A stretch of DNA of 64,000 nt from Auanema rhodensis (taxonomy: Eukaryota > Nematoda > Chromadorea > Rhabditida > Rhabditidae), in assembly GCA_964057225.1 (NCBI GenBank), contig OZ059897.1, positions 9,734,001-9,798,000 of the forward strand, given 5' to 3'. The notes below the pieces were generated by a model. It was not told the DNA's origin, made no database searches, and worked only from the letters and a program-made list of their open reading frames with translations. The translations under genes and the position numbers were made by a program. Every line of letters begins with the position of its first letter. Position 1 is the stretch's first letter. This document shows positions 48,648 to 60,165 of this stretch, piece by piece.

Positions 48648-50292
48648 TCTAGAATAAAAATTGGAATAATTGGTTAAAAATGTAGAATTTTAAACAAAAT
48701 TGAGAAAAATAAATCTGAAAGACAATTTCACTAAGCAAATAAACAGAGTGAACTGGACATTTAAAATGAAATACAAATGAAAATCCATCCGGCATACAAT
48801 AGAAAAATCTTGTTCAATGTTGAAGATGAGCAAAAATACGAAGAGCCTCCTCATACACACATACCAATTCAATAACGATATCTAGAACTGGGAAAAGGAA
48901 AATTCAGTCTTCTTATTGCTGACAGGCGAGAAATCGAAAATGACCACAACATGACAGCTTAGAAAAGTTAAAGCATTTCCCCATATTCCACGTAAAATGA
49001 ATAGAAGAGGTGAATGACAGTAAGTAAAATGGAAAAGAAGCAAACATATGGGGATGATGAAGAGATGTAAAAGCGGAGCGAGAACGAATGAGCGGACTCG
49101 ATCAATCGGGCACACACACACATACACACATACAAGAGAAAAAGAGAGAGAGGGAGTGACATACACACACACAACACTTCGCGAGCGGCCCTGGCTGTCT
49201 CTCGGTCAACTAACATTAGCGGATATGGGACACACGAAGATAGACAGAAAGAGAATAGCACGAAAACGATCTAAAGATTTTCTAACTATGTATGTGTCTG
49301 AGAGAGAAGAAGGAAAGAAGAAGAAAGAGAAGAGGAAATAAAGAGAGAATGGGAGTAATAGAAGAATAGAGAGACATTGGATACAGACGGAGAAAAGCAA
49401 AGAGAAGCAAAACAGTCAAAACTATCATAAAGATTAAATTTGAATTATGAATACATGACTGATCCCAACATCTGGTAAGTAGTACCAGGATGTATGACTA
49501 CATTCTGAACACTTGTTTCCATGAGGCTTAGTAATTGGTGGCTAGCACACATGCTGAGATCTCTCATGGACGACTATTGTCGTTCATTATCTAGAATATC
49601 AATAATGCAGAACAAACTCGGAACTTAAAAGGGGTTTAATAGAGATGAATTAACTGATAATAGCGTATAAATAACAGATAAACACGGAATTATCGATGTT
49701 TTTGGATAAATTTCTCACTTTCTGTAAGAATTTCAAATATAGGTGTCATTTGATAATCCTTACCATCGCTTACAACGCAAACTTCATATCAGTTCGATAC
49801 TTTGAATGCAATATTTGTATTCTTCAAGCCTGTCTGTCTCACCTATAACAGTTGCGTATTAGAGAAGTTAGTTCTTTACTTTTCGCAAGAAAGTGCCATC
49901 TAACGATAATCGAAACTGTAGAATACACTGTATCTAACGATTTCCTTCACTTATTCACCCATTTAACTTCTTTTCTGAAAAATGGCTGGCATCTATGATA
50001 CATTTTGCTACATTAACAATTCCAAAATACAATTTTTGGATGAATGAGTGAAAAGACCCAACAGAAACAAACCTTTGCTCTCTGTCAGACTTAAAAAGTG
50101 GTAACAAGGCCAAAAATTACTCATGAAAGGAAACATAGACAGCAATATTTAAAATGAATAAATACATAGAAATTTATATAAAAAACTGTTGAGATGTGTC
50201 ATATAGAAAGAATATGAAAATTAATATAAAAAATAACAAAAACTAATATTTATCTCTAACTTTCGTTTCTATCTCTATTCAAAGTACTATAA
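48648..50292. other. intergenic region with (CA)n tracts
   Basis: Lies upstream of the TMEM59-like gene and at the 3' side of BCS1. It holds CA repeats around 49111-49135 and 49162-49173 and a GA-rich stretch at about 49139-49330. Open frames over these repeats are artefacts. No gene is seen. Confidence 0.55.
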
Positions 50293-51981
50293 CTATGGTT
50301 TGAAAACTAAACTATCAATATTTTCTATTGCTTGCTTTGGACTATCTTTAAATAGTAAAAAGTGGCCCTGCAAAGTTGCGGGAGAAATCTCGATATTGAA
50401 TTTTTGAATTTTCGCCAGAAGATCTTCAGTTAGCTGTTCTGTAGCTTCATTACTATAGAACTTTGTAAACATCTACAAAAACAGAGTATAACATTGACAA
50501 TAAGCACGTCACTAACCCTTCTAATCATTATTTCAGAAAGATTTCCAAAATATTTTTTGACATCAATTCTGCCCGGTCTGATTAGGGCCTTGTCAAGCTT
50601 GTCGATGTAATTAGTTGTCATAAAGATAACTCTCTCTTCCGCGCTTCCTACGCCATCTATGGCATTAAGTAGACCCGATAAGGTTACTCTAACAACAATT
50701 AAAACATATAAACAAACTATTTTGGAATTTTTAAAACCTAGCTAATCCTTGATAAGCAGGATGATTGTTCATGGGATCATCTCGACTAGAAAATGCAGCA
50801 TCTATATCTTCTAAAATTATTATACTATTTGGAGGAGCAGTATTTATTAAATGATTTAGTCTAAATAAATCAATTTAAATCAGTTTCATAAGAATATCTA
50901 ACCTATCATCATCCAAGGTTCTTTCACTAAGTGATAGCATACATACACTGTATCCGAAATGACTAGCAAGAGCAGATATAAAACTACTTTTCCCCGTACC
51001 CGGTGGACCATAGAAAAGATAACCTCTTCGATAGGGAACACCTCTATCTGCATACCTTAATAATTGTTTTCGTCTGAACACACGCTATTGAATGTGTACC
51101 ATGAAGCGGAATCAAAGAATTGCTTCAAATCCGACAAAAGTTCTTCGGCAATATTTGAATCTAAGACTACAGAATCAACCTCTCTTTTTCGTCGTGGCAT
51201 TCCAAACCGAACCCATTGCGGACCAATTGCTTGATATATTACTAATCCCGTTTGAGCCTTTAAAACAGCATTCATATACGTCAAAAAATGAAGTACCAAC
51301 ATGGGAAACTCCCTCAAGCGTAGCATTTTTTAGCATATCTTGTAAAAACTTCGGATCCGTTCCCAAAGTTGACAAAGTAACTGTTTCAAATGGTGTCCGA
51401 TTTCCACCGGCTTGTTGCACAGTATGCTTTTCACGTTGTCTTTCCACTTTAATCCATCTTTAAAATTTATCAGATATAAGTAAGGGGAATATGTATTACC
51501 TATAACTATGAACAAAAAAATGTTGACCATGTCCGGGAAGATAAGACACATTTACGGCAGTTTTTCCACTCTCCGTTTGACTTATATTAGTTGACACAGA
51601 TAACTTGCGCGTTTGGGAAGCGCTTTTTCGATTTACAAAGTCAAGAAGCCATTGATACGATCTATAGAAGAGCAAACTTAGAGAAACCTATTGATTTCTT
51701 ACGGATCTTGATTATTAATTTCAAGTGAAATGATGAATTTCCTTCGGAAAACGGTATTAGCTATGATAGAAAACTTCTTCAAGACCCCCATGGCCAAGCC
51801 TATCAAATTTAACAGTATATTTATTTTCCTTGGGATGCCTACCCATTCCAGCTAACCCAGCTCCAGCATTGAAATAAGGGTTGCTAGTGAGACTATCAGA
51901 TAATTTATCAAAAAAAGAATTACTAGAAGAGGGAACAGCTAGTGCATCATTTACAATATTTCTAGGTTTAGTATCTACCAT
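50293..51981 (-). CDS. bcs-1: mitochondrial chaperone BCS1 (AAA ATPase)
   Basis: About nine exons give some 440 residues. The ATG follows a TTTTTTAG acceptor by 11 bases. The N-terminal BCS1 region has [15 protein letters not shown], which splices to [20 protein letters not shown] (inner-membrane segment and import signal) and then [18 protein letters not shown] and [19 protein letters not shown] follow. A 44-base intron starting inside a Trp codon restores [14 protein letters not shown]. The AAA domain has Walker A (GPPGTGKSS), [13 protein letters not shown], Walker B ([12 protein letters not shown]), the sensor region [20 protein letters not shown] and the arginine-containing [13 protein letters not shown]1 translocates the folded Rieske Fe-S protein into complex III in the inner mitochondrial membrane. 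It is divergent from ISD11, with 254 bases between start codons. Confidence 0.93.
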
Positions 51982-52235
51982 TTTGCAAGCTCCTAAAAAA
52001 TTTACTAAGCTATATTAGTAAAAATATACCCACCTTCTTTTCAGCTTACAACAAAATTTGTTACGTGAGGTTAAAAATGCAAACGAAAATTTTTTCAAAA
52101 TTTAATAGTATTTTTGTTGCGACGATAGTTTTTCAAGTTTTTAAACGAAATCTTGTATATCTTTTAATTTTGTATATTGGATGACTTAGTTATATTTTCA
52201 TTGATTTCTATTTCCGGTAGTTGGTATCTAACTGA
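51982..52235. promoter_or_regulatory. short divergent promoter region between bcs-1 and isd-11
   Basis: Only 254 bases separate the two start codons. Each side ends in a splice-acceptor-like site near its ATG (TTTTTTAG on the minus strand, TTTCCGGTAG at 52211-52220 on the plus strand). The middle is AT-rich with no obvious TATA box. It must hold the promoters of both genes unless one is supplied from elsewhere. Confidence 0.6.
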
Positions 52236-52601
52236 ATGTCATCTGTTATTAACCGCTCGGTGTGGTTGAAATTATATAAAGAACTGCAATCCGAAGCTAA
52301 GAGAGTATGCTCTTTCTTATATGAAAAATGAGTAACGTCAGTTTTAGCTTCCACAATACAACTATCGTCTTTTTGCTCAACGTCGCATAAGAGATCACTT
52401 CGAGAAAAATCGTCAGGTAACCGACCCAGCTGTTCTTCAATCTTTGTTAGAGGTATATCTTAAATCTTATACCAGTTACTGATATCAGTATAGAAAGGAA
52501 AGGAAAGCCTGAATACTCTTCGCAGACAAGCCACGATCGGTCATTTGTTCCCCCATCAGCAAACTATTGTTGAATCTAAAATTTCTTTATCATCCCATTA
52601 A
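52236..52601 (+). CDS. isd-11: ISD11/LYRM4, partner of the mitochondrial cysteine desulfurase
   Basis: Three exons (52236-52304, 52348-52452, 52494-52601) with 43- and 41-base introns encode 93 residues, close to human ISD11 (91). Family landmarks are LKLYKELQSEAKR (the LYR position, here Leu-Tyr-Lys), QYNYRLFAQRRIRDHFEKN, VTDPAVLQSLLE and LRRQATIGHLFPHQQTIVES. The last corresponds to the conserved IRRQ...IGQLY...IIE end of the family. ISD11 stabilises the cysteine desulfurase NFS1, together with acyl carrier protein, for Fe-S cluster assembly in the mitochondrial matrix. The gene is too finely split to show as one long open frame. Its stop is only 11 bases before the ATG of the MAT1 gene. 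Confidence 0.9.
52547..52559 (+). promoter_or_regulatory. possible trans-splice acceptor for MAT1 inside the ISD11 coding exon
   Basis: TTGTTCCCCCATCAG is a strong 3' splice consensus. It lies within the last ISD11 exon, 53 bases before the MAT1 ATG, and no AG-ending acceptor of similar quality is found between it and that ATG. Use for MAT1 would cut the ISD11 message, so the two products would compete. Confidence 0.35.
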
Positions 52602-52612
52602 ATCTGCTCAAA

Positions 52613-53855
52613 ATGAGGGAGTGCTCGAAGTGTAAGTCGAGTGAATACACTAATAAAAATCTAGTTATGATGATCAATGAGTGTGGTCATCCTTTGTGCA
52701 AGTAAGTATTTACATTAAATGCGAGAATTAAATTATATTAATTTAGAAATTGTGTAGATAATCTTTTTGCCCGTAACGCAGGCCCATGCCATATGTGTGG
52801 GAGAACTTTAAAAAAAAATAATTTTTGGGAACAGATTTTCGACGATCCTATAATTGAAAAAGAAAACCATATTCGTAAACGCCTGAAAAAGGTACTCTAT
52901 TCTTTTCTCGTTTGGTTTTCTCATTGTTGATTATTATTTTAGATTTACAACCTGAAGCTAGAAGACTTCCCTTCTCTTCGTGACTTCAATGATTATTTGG
53001 AAAGGTAAGTTAGTTTTATTTTTCAAAAGAATACATTCATTTCAGGTTTGAACATATTGTTTTTAATTTGACTGAAGAGATTGATGTTGAACAAACTGAA
53101 GCAGAAGTTAATGCCTTCCGTGAGGGAAACTCTGAGCTCATTGAAAGAAATAGAAGAAAGTTTGTTTAGTATTTACAGAATTTCACTCTATCCATATATT
53201 CAGGAATGATGGTGATACTCTGTGGGTTTTGGAAAATCTTAAAGAAGAACGAGATATGAAAAACCGCATGTCTACTGTTCATCAACAAGAAAACGTTTAT
53301 AAAAATACTTTTTTTTTAGTATTAAATGTCCGGTTTCAGAAAGAAGTTGAGCTTACTGCTGTTCGTGATACTAAGGCTATTATCGACGAGATCAAAGATT
53401 CTGATGTGCCTGCTGAAGTTATTCTTGATCGAGAAAGAAAACGTCAGATTGAAATTGATATGGAAGAAAAGGAGAAAGCCGCTGATCGCAAGCGTAGACA
53501 GAAAGGTAGTATTGTTATATATCTCGATCAACCGTATCTCTCATCTTTTCCAGAAGCTCAAAGTCACAGAAGACCTGCCGAATTATCATTTGGACATCAA
53601 GCTCAGAGAGTTCCCGGTCGATCCTACGAATATTGTCCTATACGTCTTGTATACAACGGTCCTCCACTCATTCATCGCGATATACTAGAATCTAAGGGAT
53701 ATCTTTCTCATATCAAAGCACCCAGCAAAGTTAGTTTCAGCGTTGTTAAAATATTTATTATGAATTTGTAGCATCGTCTTGCTGGTGGTTACACAGCTCA
53801 TATGGGCCTAGAACGAGCACTTTTCGAGAGCAGAGTAGATCTTTTATCTTTTTAG
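52613..53855 (+). CDS. mnat-1: MAT1, CDK-activating kinase assembly factor (TFIIH subunit)
   Basis: About eight exons give roughly 300 residues. The N-terminal C3HC4 RING finger reads CSKCKSSEYTNKN, ECGHPLCKNCVDNLF and GPCHMCGRTLKKNNF. The MAT1 central region follows: DPIIEKENHIRKRLKKIYN, EDFPSLRDFNDYLE, FEHIVFNLTEEID and a long charged coiled-coil segment. The C-terminal region that activates CDK7/cyclin H ends in HRLAGGYTAHMGLERALFES. MAT1 bridges the CAK kinase to the TFIIH helicase XPD in the nucleus. The gene starts 11 bases after ISD11 and is followed after 138 bases by the transportin-3 start, so it is probably the middle gene of an operon. Confidence 0.92.
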
Positions 53856-53993
53856 ATGTTAACCTTTTTCATAAATATTTTCCCGTATTTTGTTATTTTA
53901 TCATACATGTTTTGAGCAATGCGATATTTCAACCTATTGTCGAATATGAAACTCACTTTGTTCATATAGGCTCCACGGGTTCATGATAGAGTG
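53856..53993 (+). promoter_or_regulatory. intercistronic region with downstream trans-splice acceptor
   Basis: 114 bases separate the MAT1 stop from the acceptor TTCATATAG (ending 53969), and 24 more lead to the transportin-3 ATG. A U-rich stretch (GTATTTTGTTATTTTAT) lies between and matches the UAYYUU character of nematode operon Ur elements. Spacing of about 100 bases is typical for SL2-type operons in C. elegans. No canonical AATAAA is seen. Confidence 0.5.
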
Positions 53994-56900
53994 ATGTCTG
54001 ACATAGAAGAAGCTTATAAGTATATAGAAATATTTTACAATGGTAATGACCCATCAGGACGAACTGAAGGTCAGCGATGGTTAACCGAATTTTCCAATTC
54101 CGTAAGCTCTTTTATAATTAGCAGATTGGGACCGTCATATTATTTTAGCTTCAAGCATGGACAATATGTGATCGTATTTTACATGATAGAAAGAGTAATC
54201 TGCATTGTTGGGTTGCTGCCCAAACAATTCGACAGAAAATTCTGAAATCACTTAAGGAAATTCCAGAAGAAAGTTTCTTGTCTCTTAGAGAATCATTAAT
54301 TAATCATATTGGGTGAATAGTGTTTATGTTTACAAATTGGAACTCTAGCTTTCAGTTATTTCCATTCGGCCACTGGTAGTGATCAAATTGAATCCATTGT
54401 TACCCAACTTTGTCTGGCTATTGCTGATTTGTACATTCAAGTTCCATCCTGGAATAATTGGATAGTTGAATTTCTTCAAAGGTTTGTATAGCTTATATCC
54501 CGGTTTTTGAATGTACTTTATAGATGCAATAACTTCGAAGGGGATCAAACAAAAATGATGTTAACGTTGCTTAAAGTTTTTCCAGAAGAAGTTCAAGAAA
54601 TAAGAGTGGGTGATAATCGAAGAAAAGTTATACAGGACGAACTAGCGAGCAGTGCTCCTCATGTTATTGAATATTTGGTGATATTATTTATTTGTTTGCT
54701 GTTTTAACCTATGTTTGTGTAGACTACTTTACTCAGCCATAATCCAAATCAGGATACATTTAAAAGAATATATAGCTGCTTAGGAGCCTACCTGGGTAAC
54801 CCCGCTATGTCGACTGATACATTCGTCAACAGTCCTTTGCTTCAAACAGCTTTTGTCATTATAGTGAGTTTATTGATCATTATTCTATTATATTGTTTCG
54901 AAAAATTTAAGGCTATGCCTAATGTCAGTACCACATTACACGACACGGTCACAGAATGTATTGTACAAGCAACTTTGTTAGCTGATAACTATTGTGATCA
55001 TTTGGCATTAGCACATTCTCTTCAAAAATCAATCTTCAGTTTAGCTGAACCTTTCAATGTAGCCGTAAGCTTAGAAGAATTTGGAAAGTAATATTTTTGT
55101 TTTTTTTATATCATTTAGTTTATATGTTTAAGATTGCAAAATTTTGCCCGTTTATTCTGTGAATTAACGGAAACTTTATTGGAAAAAATTGTAAACGAAA
55201 CATCTGATAATATAGATGATTTGGGCAGTTTACATTCTTTAGATTTATTATTGTTATTAGCTGGTCATCATGATTATGCGGTATTATCATTTATAATATA
55301 TAGCATTCATGTTAATTAATTTAGCTTATTGAACGAACATTTAACGTTTGGTATAGGATATCAGAAGCCTTATTCATGATTGAAGATGATTGCCATATTG
55401 GTAAATTCCGTCCATATATCAATAGGTATCTGACAAGTATTATATTGCATTACATGTCTCTATTATTAGATATATTTCTACCTTGTACCGTCACTCGAGA
55501 TTTGATACCGATGAGGAAGGGTTACCAGATGAAAATTCTGATTTTATGGAGTTTCGAGCAAAAGTATTTTTCCTTTTTTTTTATGTGTTGATTATAACTT
55601 TTTCTAGGTATCGGAAACACTGAAGGATGTTGTCTATATTGTTGGAACAGATACGGCTGTTCGTAATGTATGCTTGTTTCATAACATTGAATTTGCTTCA
55701 TGAAATAATTGTAGATGTGTGATATTCTGACATCTTGTTCAAATGGAACTTGGGATGAAATGGAATCAGCCCTCTTCTTGATTAGCAGCGTAGTTCATAA
55801 TCTTGTTCCGTAAGATATTTAAGAGTATATGCTATTTAACATATTATTTCAGGGAAGAGGATTCAGTTCTTCCTCAACTGATGACTTCGATAACGAATCT
55901 ACCATCTAATTCCCATCCTATTCTATTTGCTACTTCTATTAAGTTATTGGGCGCTTGCAATGAATGGCTTAGTAAGCATTCAGAGTACGTGGGTAAGTTG
56001 CATGTTAGCTGATTGGTTTAATTTATATGTTAAAATATCCTAAATTCAGTTGTTTTATAGCGCTACTGTAATTTGTATTTTTATAGAAGTTGTTGTCAAT
56101 TGGCTGGGCTCACTGATAAATAATCCATTATTTGCCCCTATTTGTGCTGAAGCTATCTATGAGGTTTTCGAGTTTATTTTTTGTTATTTAATAATTAATT
56201 TTTTAGATATCTTTAAAATGCCACAAGCAGATGATGGGCCATCTGCCTAGCCTGGTGGCGATTATTCCTGCACTTGAAAGTCATCCATCACATGGAAAGA
56301 AGATTGAAAAAGCTGTGTGTGAACTTTTAAAAAGTAAGTTTTTCTTTTTTATTTGTTTTTATTACGATATTGTAGCTATTTGTATGATTATTCCTAACCT
56401 ACACCCTGATGAAATATCCATGCGAATTGGTGTTATGTGCAAGCCTATTATCGAAAGACTTCTTGGGGTAGACAACTTTATTTGTTCATTTATTTTCAAT
56501 TATTTTAATTTTGTAGATCATTGCGAATTCTAACAATCCTGCCAATAATGAAAATGATAAACGGAACGATTCATGGATTCGTATATCTCAAGATCCAATT
56601 CTGTGGCTGAATCGTATTGCTATTGTTTTCAAAGATGTTCCTCCTTGGCAGGTATTTTAGAGGCTTCTTGTTCACGCTTTATAAATGCTGTTTAGAAACT
56701 CAATAATAATCCTACTATACCTGCCCCGTGGTTGGAAACATCCCATGCTCTATTCGATGTTGTATCTGCAACGCTTAATCATTACAAGCATAAAACTAGA
56801 GTTACTGAATATTGTTGTAGAGCTTTGAGGTAATAACATCAGCATGAATCCTTTAGTATAGTTCCTTCAATAGGTATATTATTCGTTCACTTGGTTTGCA

Positions 56901-57965
56901 ATCACAAGCTTTTATTGGCCGAATGCTAGCACAGGTATATCACGCGGTATTTTGGTTAATTTATCATTCGCTACAGATCCTCGAAATTTATGAAGTTCAA
57001 CCTCACTCTTGTCTACTGTATTTGGCGTCAATTTTAGTTGATGAATATGGAGAATTACCGGAATCTAGAGATGTTCTAATACGAATGCTTGAGGTTTGCT
57101 TCTGAAAGTATATGTATATAATTTTGTCTATTAAAGGTGTTAGCCCAGCAAACTTTTGCCTTCCTAACGAAAGAAAATAACGTGAAATCGATGATGAAAC
57201 ATAATCCTGGATCCATTGATGACTTTTTCCGATTGGCTGATAGGTAACTTTGTATCAGAATGTCATATTAGTTATAAGTAACTTTAAGATTTATTGAAAG
57301 ATGCCCATCTCATCTTTTTGTCAGTCCTGTTGTGGATTCTATCGTTGACTGTGCAGTGGTAGCATTGGAAATCGATCACGACGAGGCTACGGGAACTGTC
57401 ACAAAGTTCATCAGCAACATAATTCGGCAATTAATCTCTGCCAGAAATGTTCGTTTACCGTTCATCATTCTTATTACTTTATGACAAGTATTTTGTTCTA
57501 AGGTTAATTGCTGTTTAATGTTACTTTGGATCTAATTTTAGAGACAATATAGCGACCCTGCTGTAGAAGCTGCTCATCGTCTATTTCATGCAAAGGGATC
57601 CACGATTATGACATCTAGCTTGAATTCCGCCTTATTTCATGTTTCAAGGAATTTAAGAAGGAATATGGCTGAAATAATCTATTGGATTGGCAAATATGAT
57701 CCTGTGGTAAATATTTTTTATCGAAACTCTTATATACAGATTTTTTAGGCTCAAAGGAAATGGTTAGAAGAGGCAACAGCTCAGTTACCGAGAGGAGGAT
57801 TAGCTGCAACAGATGAACAATTGATACAATTCGTTAAAAATGTTACTGCAAAGTATGGTTTTGGTCTTAATGTTTCAAATATTTTTTTTTTGTTTCAGTC
57901 CAACAGAAGGGTCATCCAAGGATGTTCTCAGAAACATTCGCGATTTACTTGAATTATATAATTAA
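53994..57965 (+). CDS. tnpo-3: transportin-3 (importin-beta family, SR-protein import receptor)
   Basis: About 19 exons join to roughly 930 residues, as expected for TNPO3 (923 in human). The ATG at 53994 begins MSDIEEAYKYIEIFYNGND. HEAT-repeat sequence follows throughout: GQRWLTEFSNSVHAWTICD, NLHCWVAAQTIRQKILKS, SWNNWIVEFLQRC, LLTLLKVFPEEVQEIRVG, FRPYINRYISTLYRHSRF (which needs a 45-base intron ending TATTATTAG), EEGLPDENSDFMEFRAKVS, GTWDEMESALFLISSVV and SDPAVEAAHRLFHAKGS. Transportin-3 imports SR splicing factors with phosphorylated RS domains into the nucleus, and Ran-GTP releases the cargo. It is the third gene of the likely ISD11-MAT1-transportin-3 operon. It converges with the acetyl-CoA hydrolase gene, 312 bases between stop codons. 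Confidence 0.92.
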
Positions 57966-58277
57966 TTTTGTATTAGGATTTTATAAATTTATCCGGTTTC
58001 AAGAGGTCACAGGTTTTGAATTGTTTTGTTTTTAGGATGCTTGTTGTGTTTTGCAGTTTTAAAGCTAATTTGTGTTTAAATGGATCTTAATTTACGGCTA
58101 ATGTATGTATTAACTTAAAAAGTGGTGTTAATTCCGGTTAAGGAATCTATCAGTACAGTTTTTATCTTTTGGCGTGTACCGTACCCCCTAATAAGGTACA
58201 TTTTGTAATTAATACAATGAGAGAGAATTGCTTTGTTGTTATGCTAATTATATAAATTATACAATATTTATTTTTTA
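57966..58277. other. convergent intergenic region
   Basis: Holds the 3' flanks of transportin-3 and the CoA hydrolase gene. A minus-strand AATAAA at 58267-58272 lies next to the hydrolase stop. A small imperfect inverted repeat (GTACCG...GGTAC) occurs near 58176-58200. No gene is seen. Confidence 0.55.
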
Positions 58278-60165
58278 TTACACAATACACTTGAACCTTT
58301 CAAAGGCTGCTTTTTCCAAAGACTCCCGATCGTCAGGATGAGCGATGTTTATAAGTTCACGGGCTCTTTCTCTCACATTTTTGCCCCAAAGGCTCGCCAC
58401 GCCGTACTCTGTTACCACATAGTTGACGTGCCCTCTAGTTGTCACAACTCCTGCACCCTAAATGAATGATTGGGCCTAGATAGCGAATAACTTTTGATAC
58501 CTGAGAAAGGAATGGTACTATTTTTGATTTGTTTTTGTTCGTCCTGGATGTTAAGGCAATTATAGCTTTTCCTTTGTTATCAGTAGCGATTGAAGATCCA
58601 AAAATGAAATCTACCTGACCACCAAATCCTAAAATAGTAAGTTAAATTATTTTATCTTATTTTATCGAACCTGAGTAAAAATTGGATCCAATCGAATCCG
58701 ATACGATTTGGCCTGTTAAATCAATTTCCAAACAAGAGTTAATACAAGTCATTTTTGAGTTCTGTCTGACGATATCAACGTGATTAGTCCAACCACAAGA
58801 TTCGAAATCTAAAATGTCCATGTTCAGCAATATTTAGCAGAAAACTCACAGAATACTGGATTATTCGTCAATAACTCATAGAATTTTTCAGTTCCGAATG
58901 CAAAGCTCGTTACACACTTAATGAAAATACGGTGATTTCAGAAACAAAGATAGCTTTACCTTTCCAGGTAAAACGGTCTTTTTAGAATTATTAATAACTC
59001 CTGTTGCAATTAAGTCTATCACTCCGTCACTAACAAGCTCAGTATGAATTCCAAGATTTTTGTGATTGTGCATAGCAGCTAATGTTGAATCAGGAATAGC
59101 CCCAATCCCTGAGATACAAATTTTAAAATTCAGAACTAATCATCTATTACCTAATTGTAAAGTGGCGCCATTGTCAACTAAATTTTCAGCAATTATTTCG
59201 CCAATCTTCTTTTCATTCTAAGAGAGATAATTTGATCACTATTTATAAGAGAAAAAACCTTACTTCCGACGGTGGTATGTCATCTTTTTTAGAATATATT
59301 GGTCTATCTGTGTGTACAAAATAATCTATATGAGAGCTATGTATCAATCCAGCTCCGTAAGTAGATGGCATTGTTGGATTGATAATAGCTTCAAATGAAT
59401 AGGACGTAAATCTGATTAGCTTATTCTATTCATACCCACTATTTTTTTCGCAAATGAAGCAGCTGCGAATGAACAATCTACATCTACACCTAGAGTGCAA
59501 AATCCTCTAGCGTCTAGAAATAATTATTACTAAATATATTCTCTTCAAGAGTTTTCATACCTGGAGGACTAACAGAAATAAAGGCTACATCAACAGGAAC
59601 CCGTCCAGACTCAAATAAACGAGGAATATCCGATAGGAAAACAGGTACATAATCAGCGTACCCTTAACATGTAGTCATTAGCAGTATTCTTTAAAAAACA
59701 TTTTAATAGCCTTACCGGCGTTCACAAGTTTTCGTAGATTTCCATCAATGAACAGACAATTAGAACGCATTTTGCCTTAACCAGAAACATTAAATTTAAC
59801 AATGGGCTTGTGTCCATTAACCCCAGAATTTCTCTTGGACCCACGGAATTGGTCCTTGAAGAATTATATGACTTAAACCGATACTGTTCAAGTTTTTCTC
59901 TTCGACATGATCGCACAGGGCGTTCATAAGTTCTGTTGGAGTAGAAGCATGGGAATGAATATAGATATCAGTATCTGACAAATTGATTGTTATGATACAA
60001 CCTTAATTGATTAAACTAACTCGATTTAATGAAAGAAACTGCTTCATGCGCTGAAACAATGCGAGGTAAAGGAGCTCCATTGACAGGATTGGCTAAAAGA
60101 CGACCAACCGATCGTGGAGAAACTGCACTATAAGACCGTTTGATGAAAAACCCAAGTGATGACAT
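58278..60165 (-). CDS. mitochondrial acetyl-CoA hydrolase / CoA-transferase family protein
   Basis: About 10 exons give roughly 460 residues. The ATG at 60165 directly abuts a TTCTTCTCTTCTAG acceptor. The N-terminus is basic and Ser-rich (MSSLGFFIKRSYSAVSPRS), like a mitochondrial targeting sequence. Family features include ENLVDNGATLQLGIGAIPDS, NLGIHTELVSDGVIDLI (the Glu is the expected catalytic CoA-thioester residue), GGQVDFIFGSSIATDNKGKA, SRTNKNKSKIVPFL, GAGVVTTRGHVNYVVTEYGV and ASLWGKNVRERARELI near the end. Members either hydrolyse acetyl-CoA or move CoA between acetate or succinate and other acids such as 4-hydroxybutyrate. Sequence alone does not choose between these. The gene lies tail to tail with transportin-3 and shows no sign of damage. 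Confidence 0.9.

Noticed and set aside
51057-51326. Apparent frameshift in BCS1 at the WY...RGVPYRRG motif
   Set aside because: A 44-base GT-AG intron starting within the Trp codon restores [12 protein letters not shown] exactly, so no frameshift is needed.
51757-51981. BCS1 N-terminus apparently ending in an early stop (VFYHS*)
   Set aside because: A short intron (GTAGGC...GATAG) changes the frame and gives LAMGVLKKF...VFRRKFI, as expected for BCS1.
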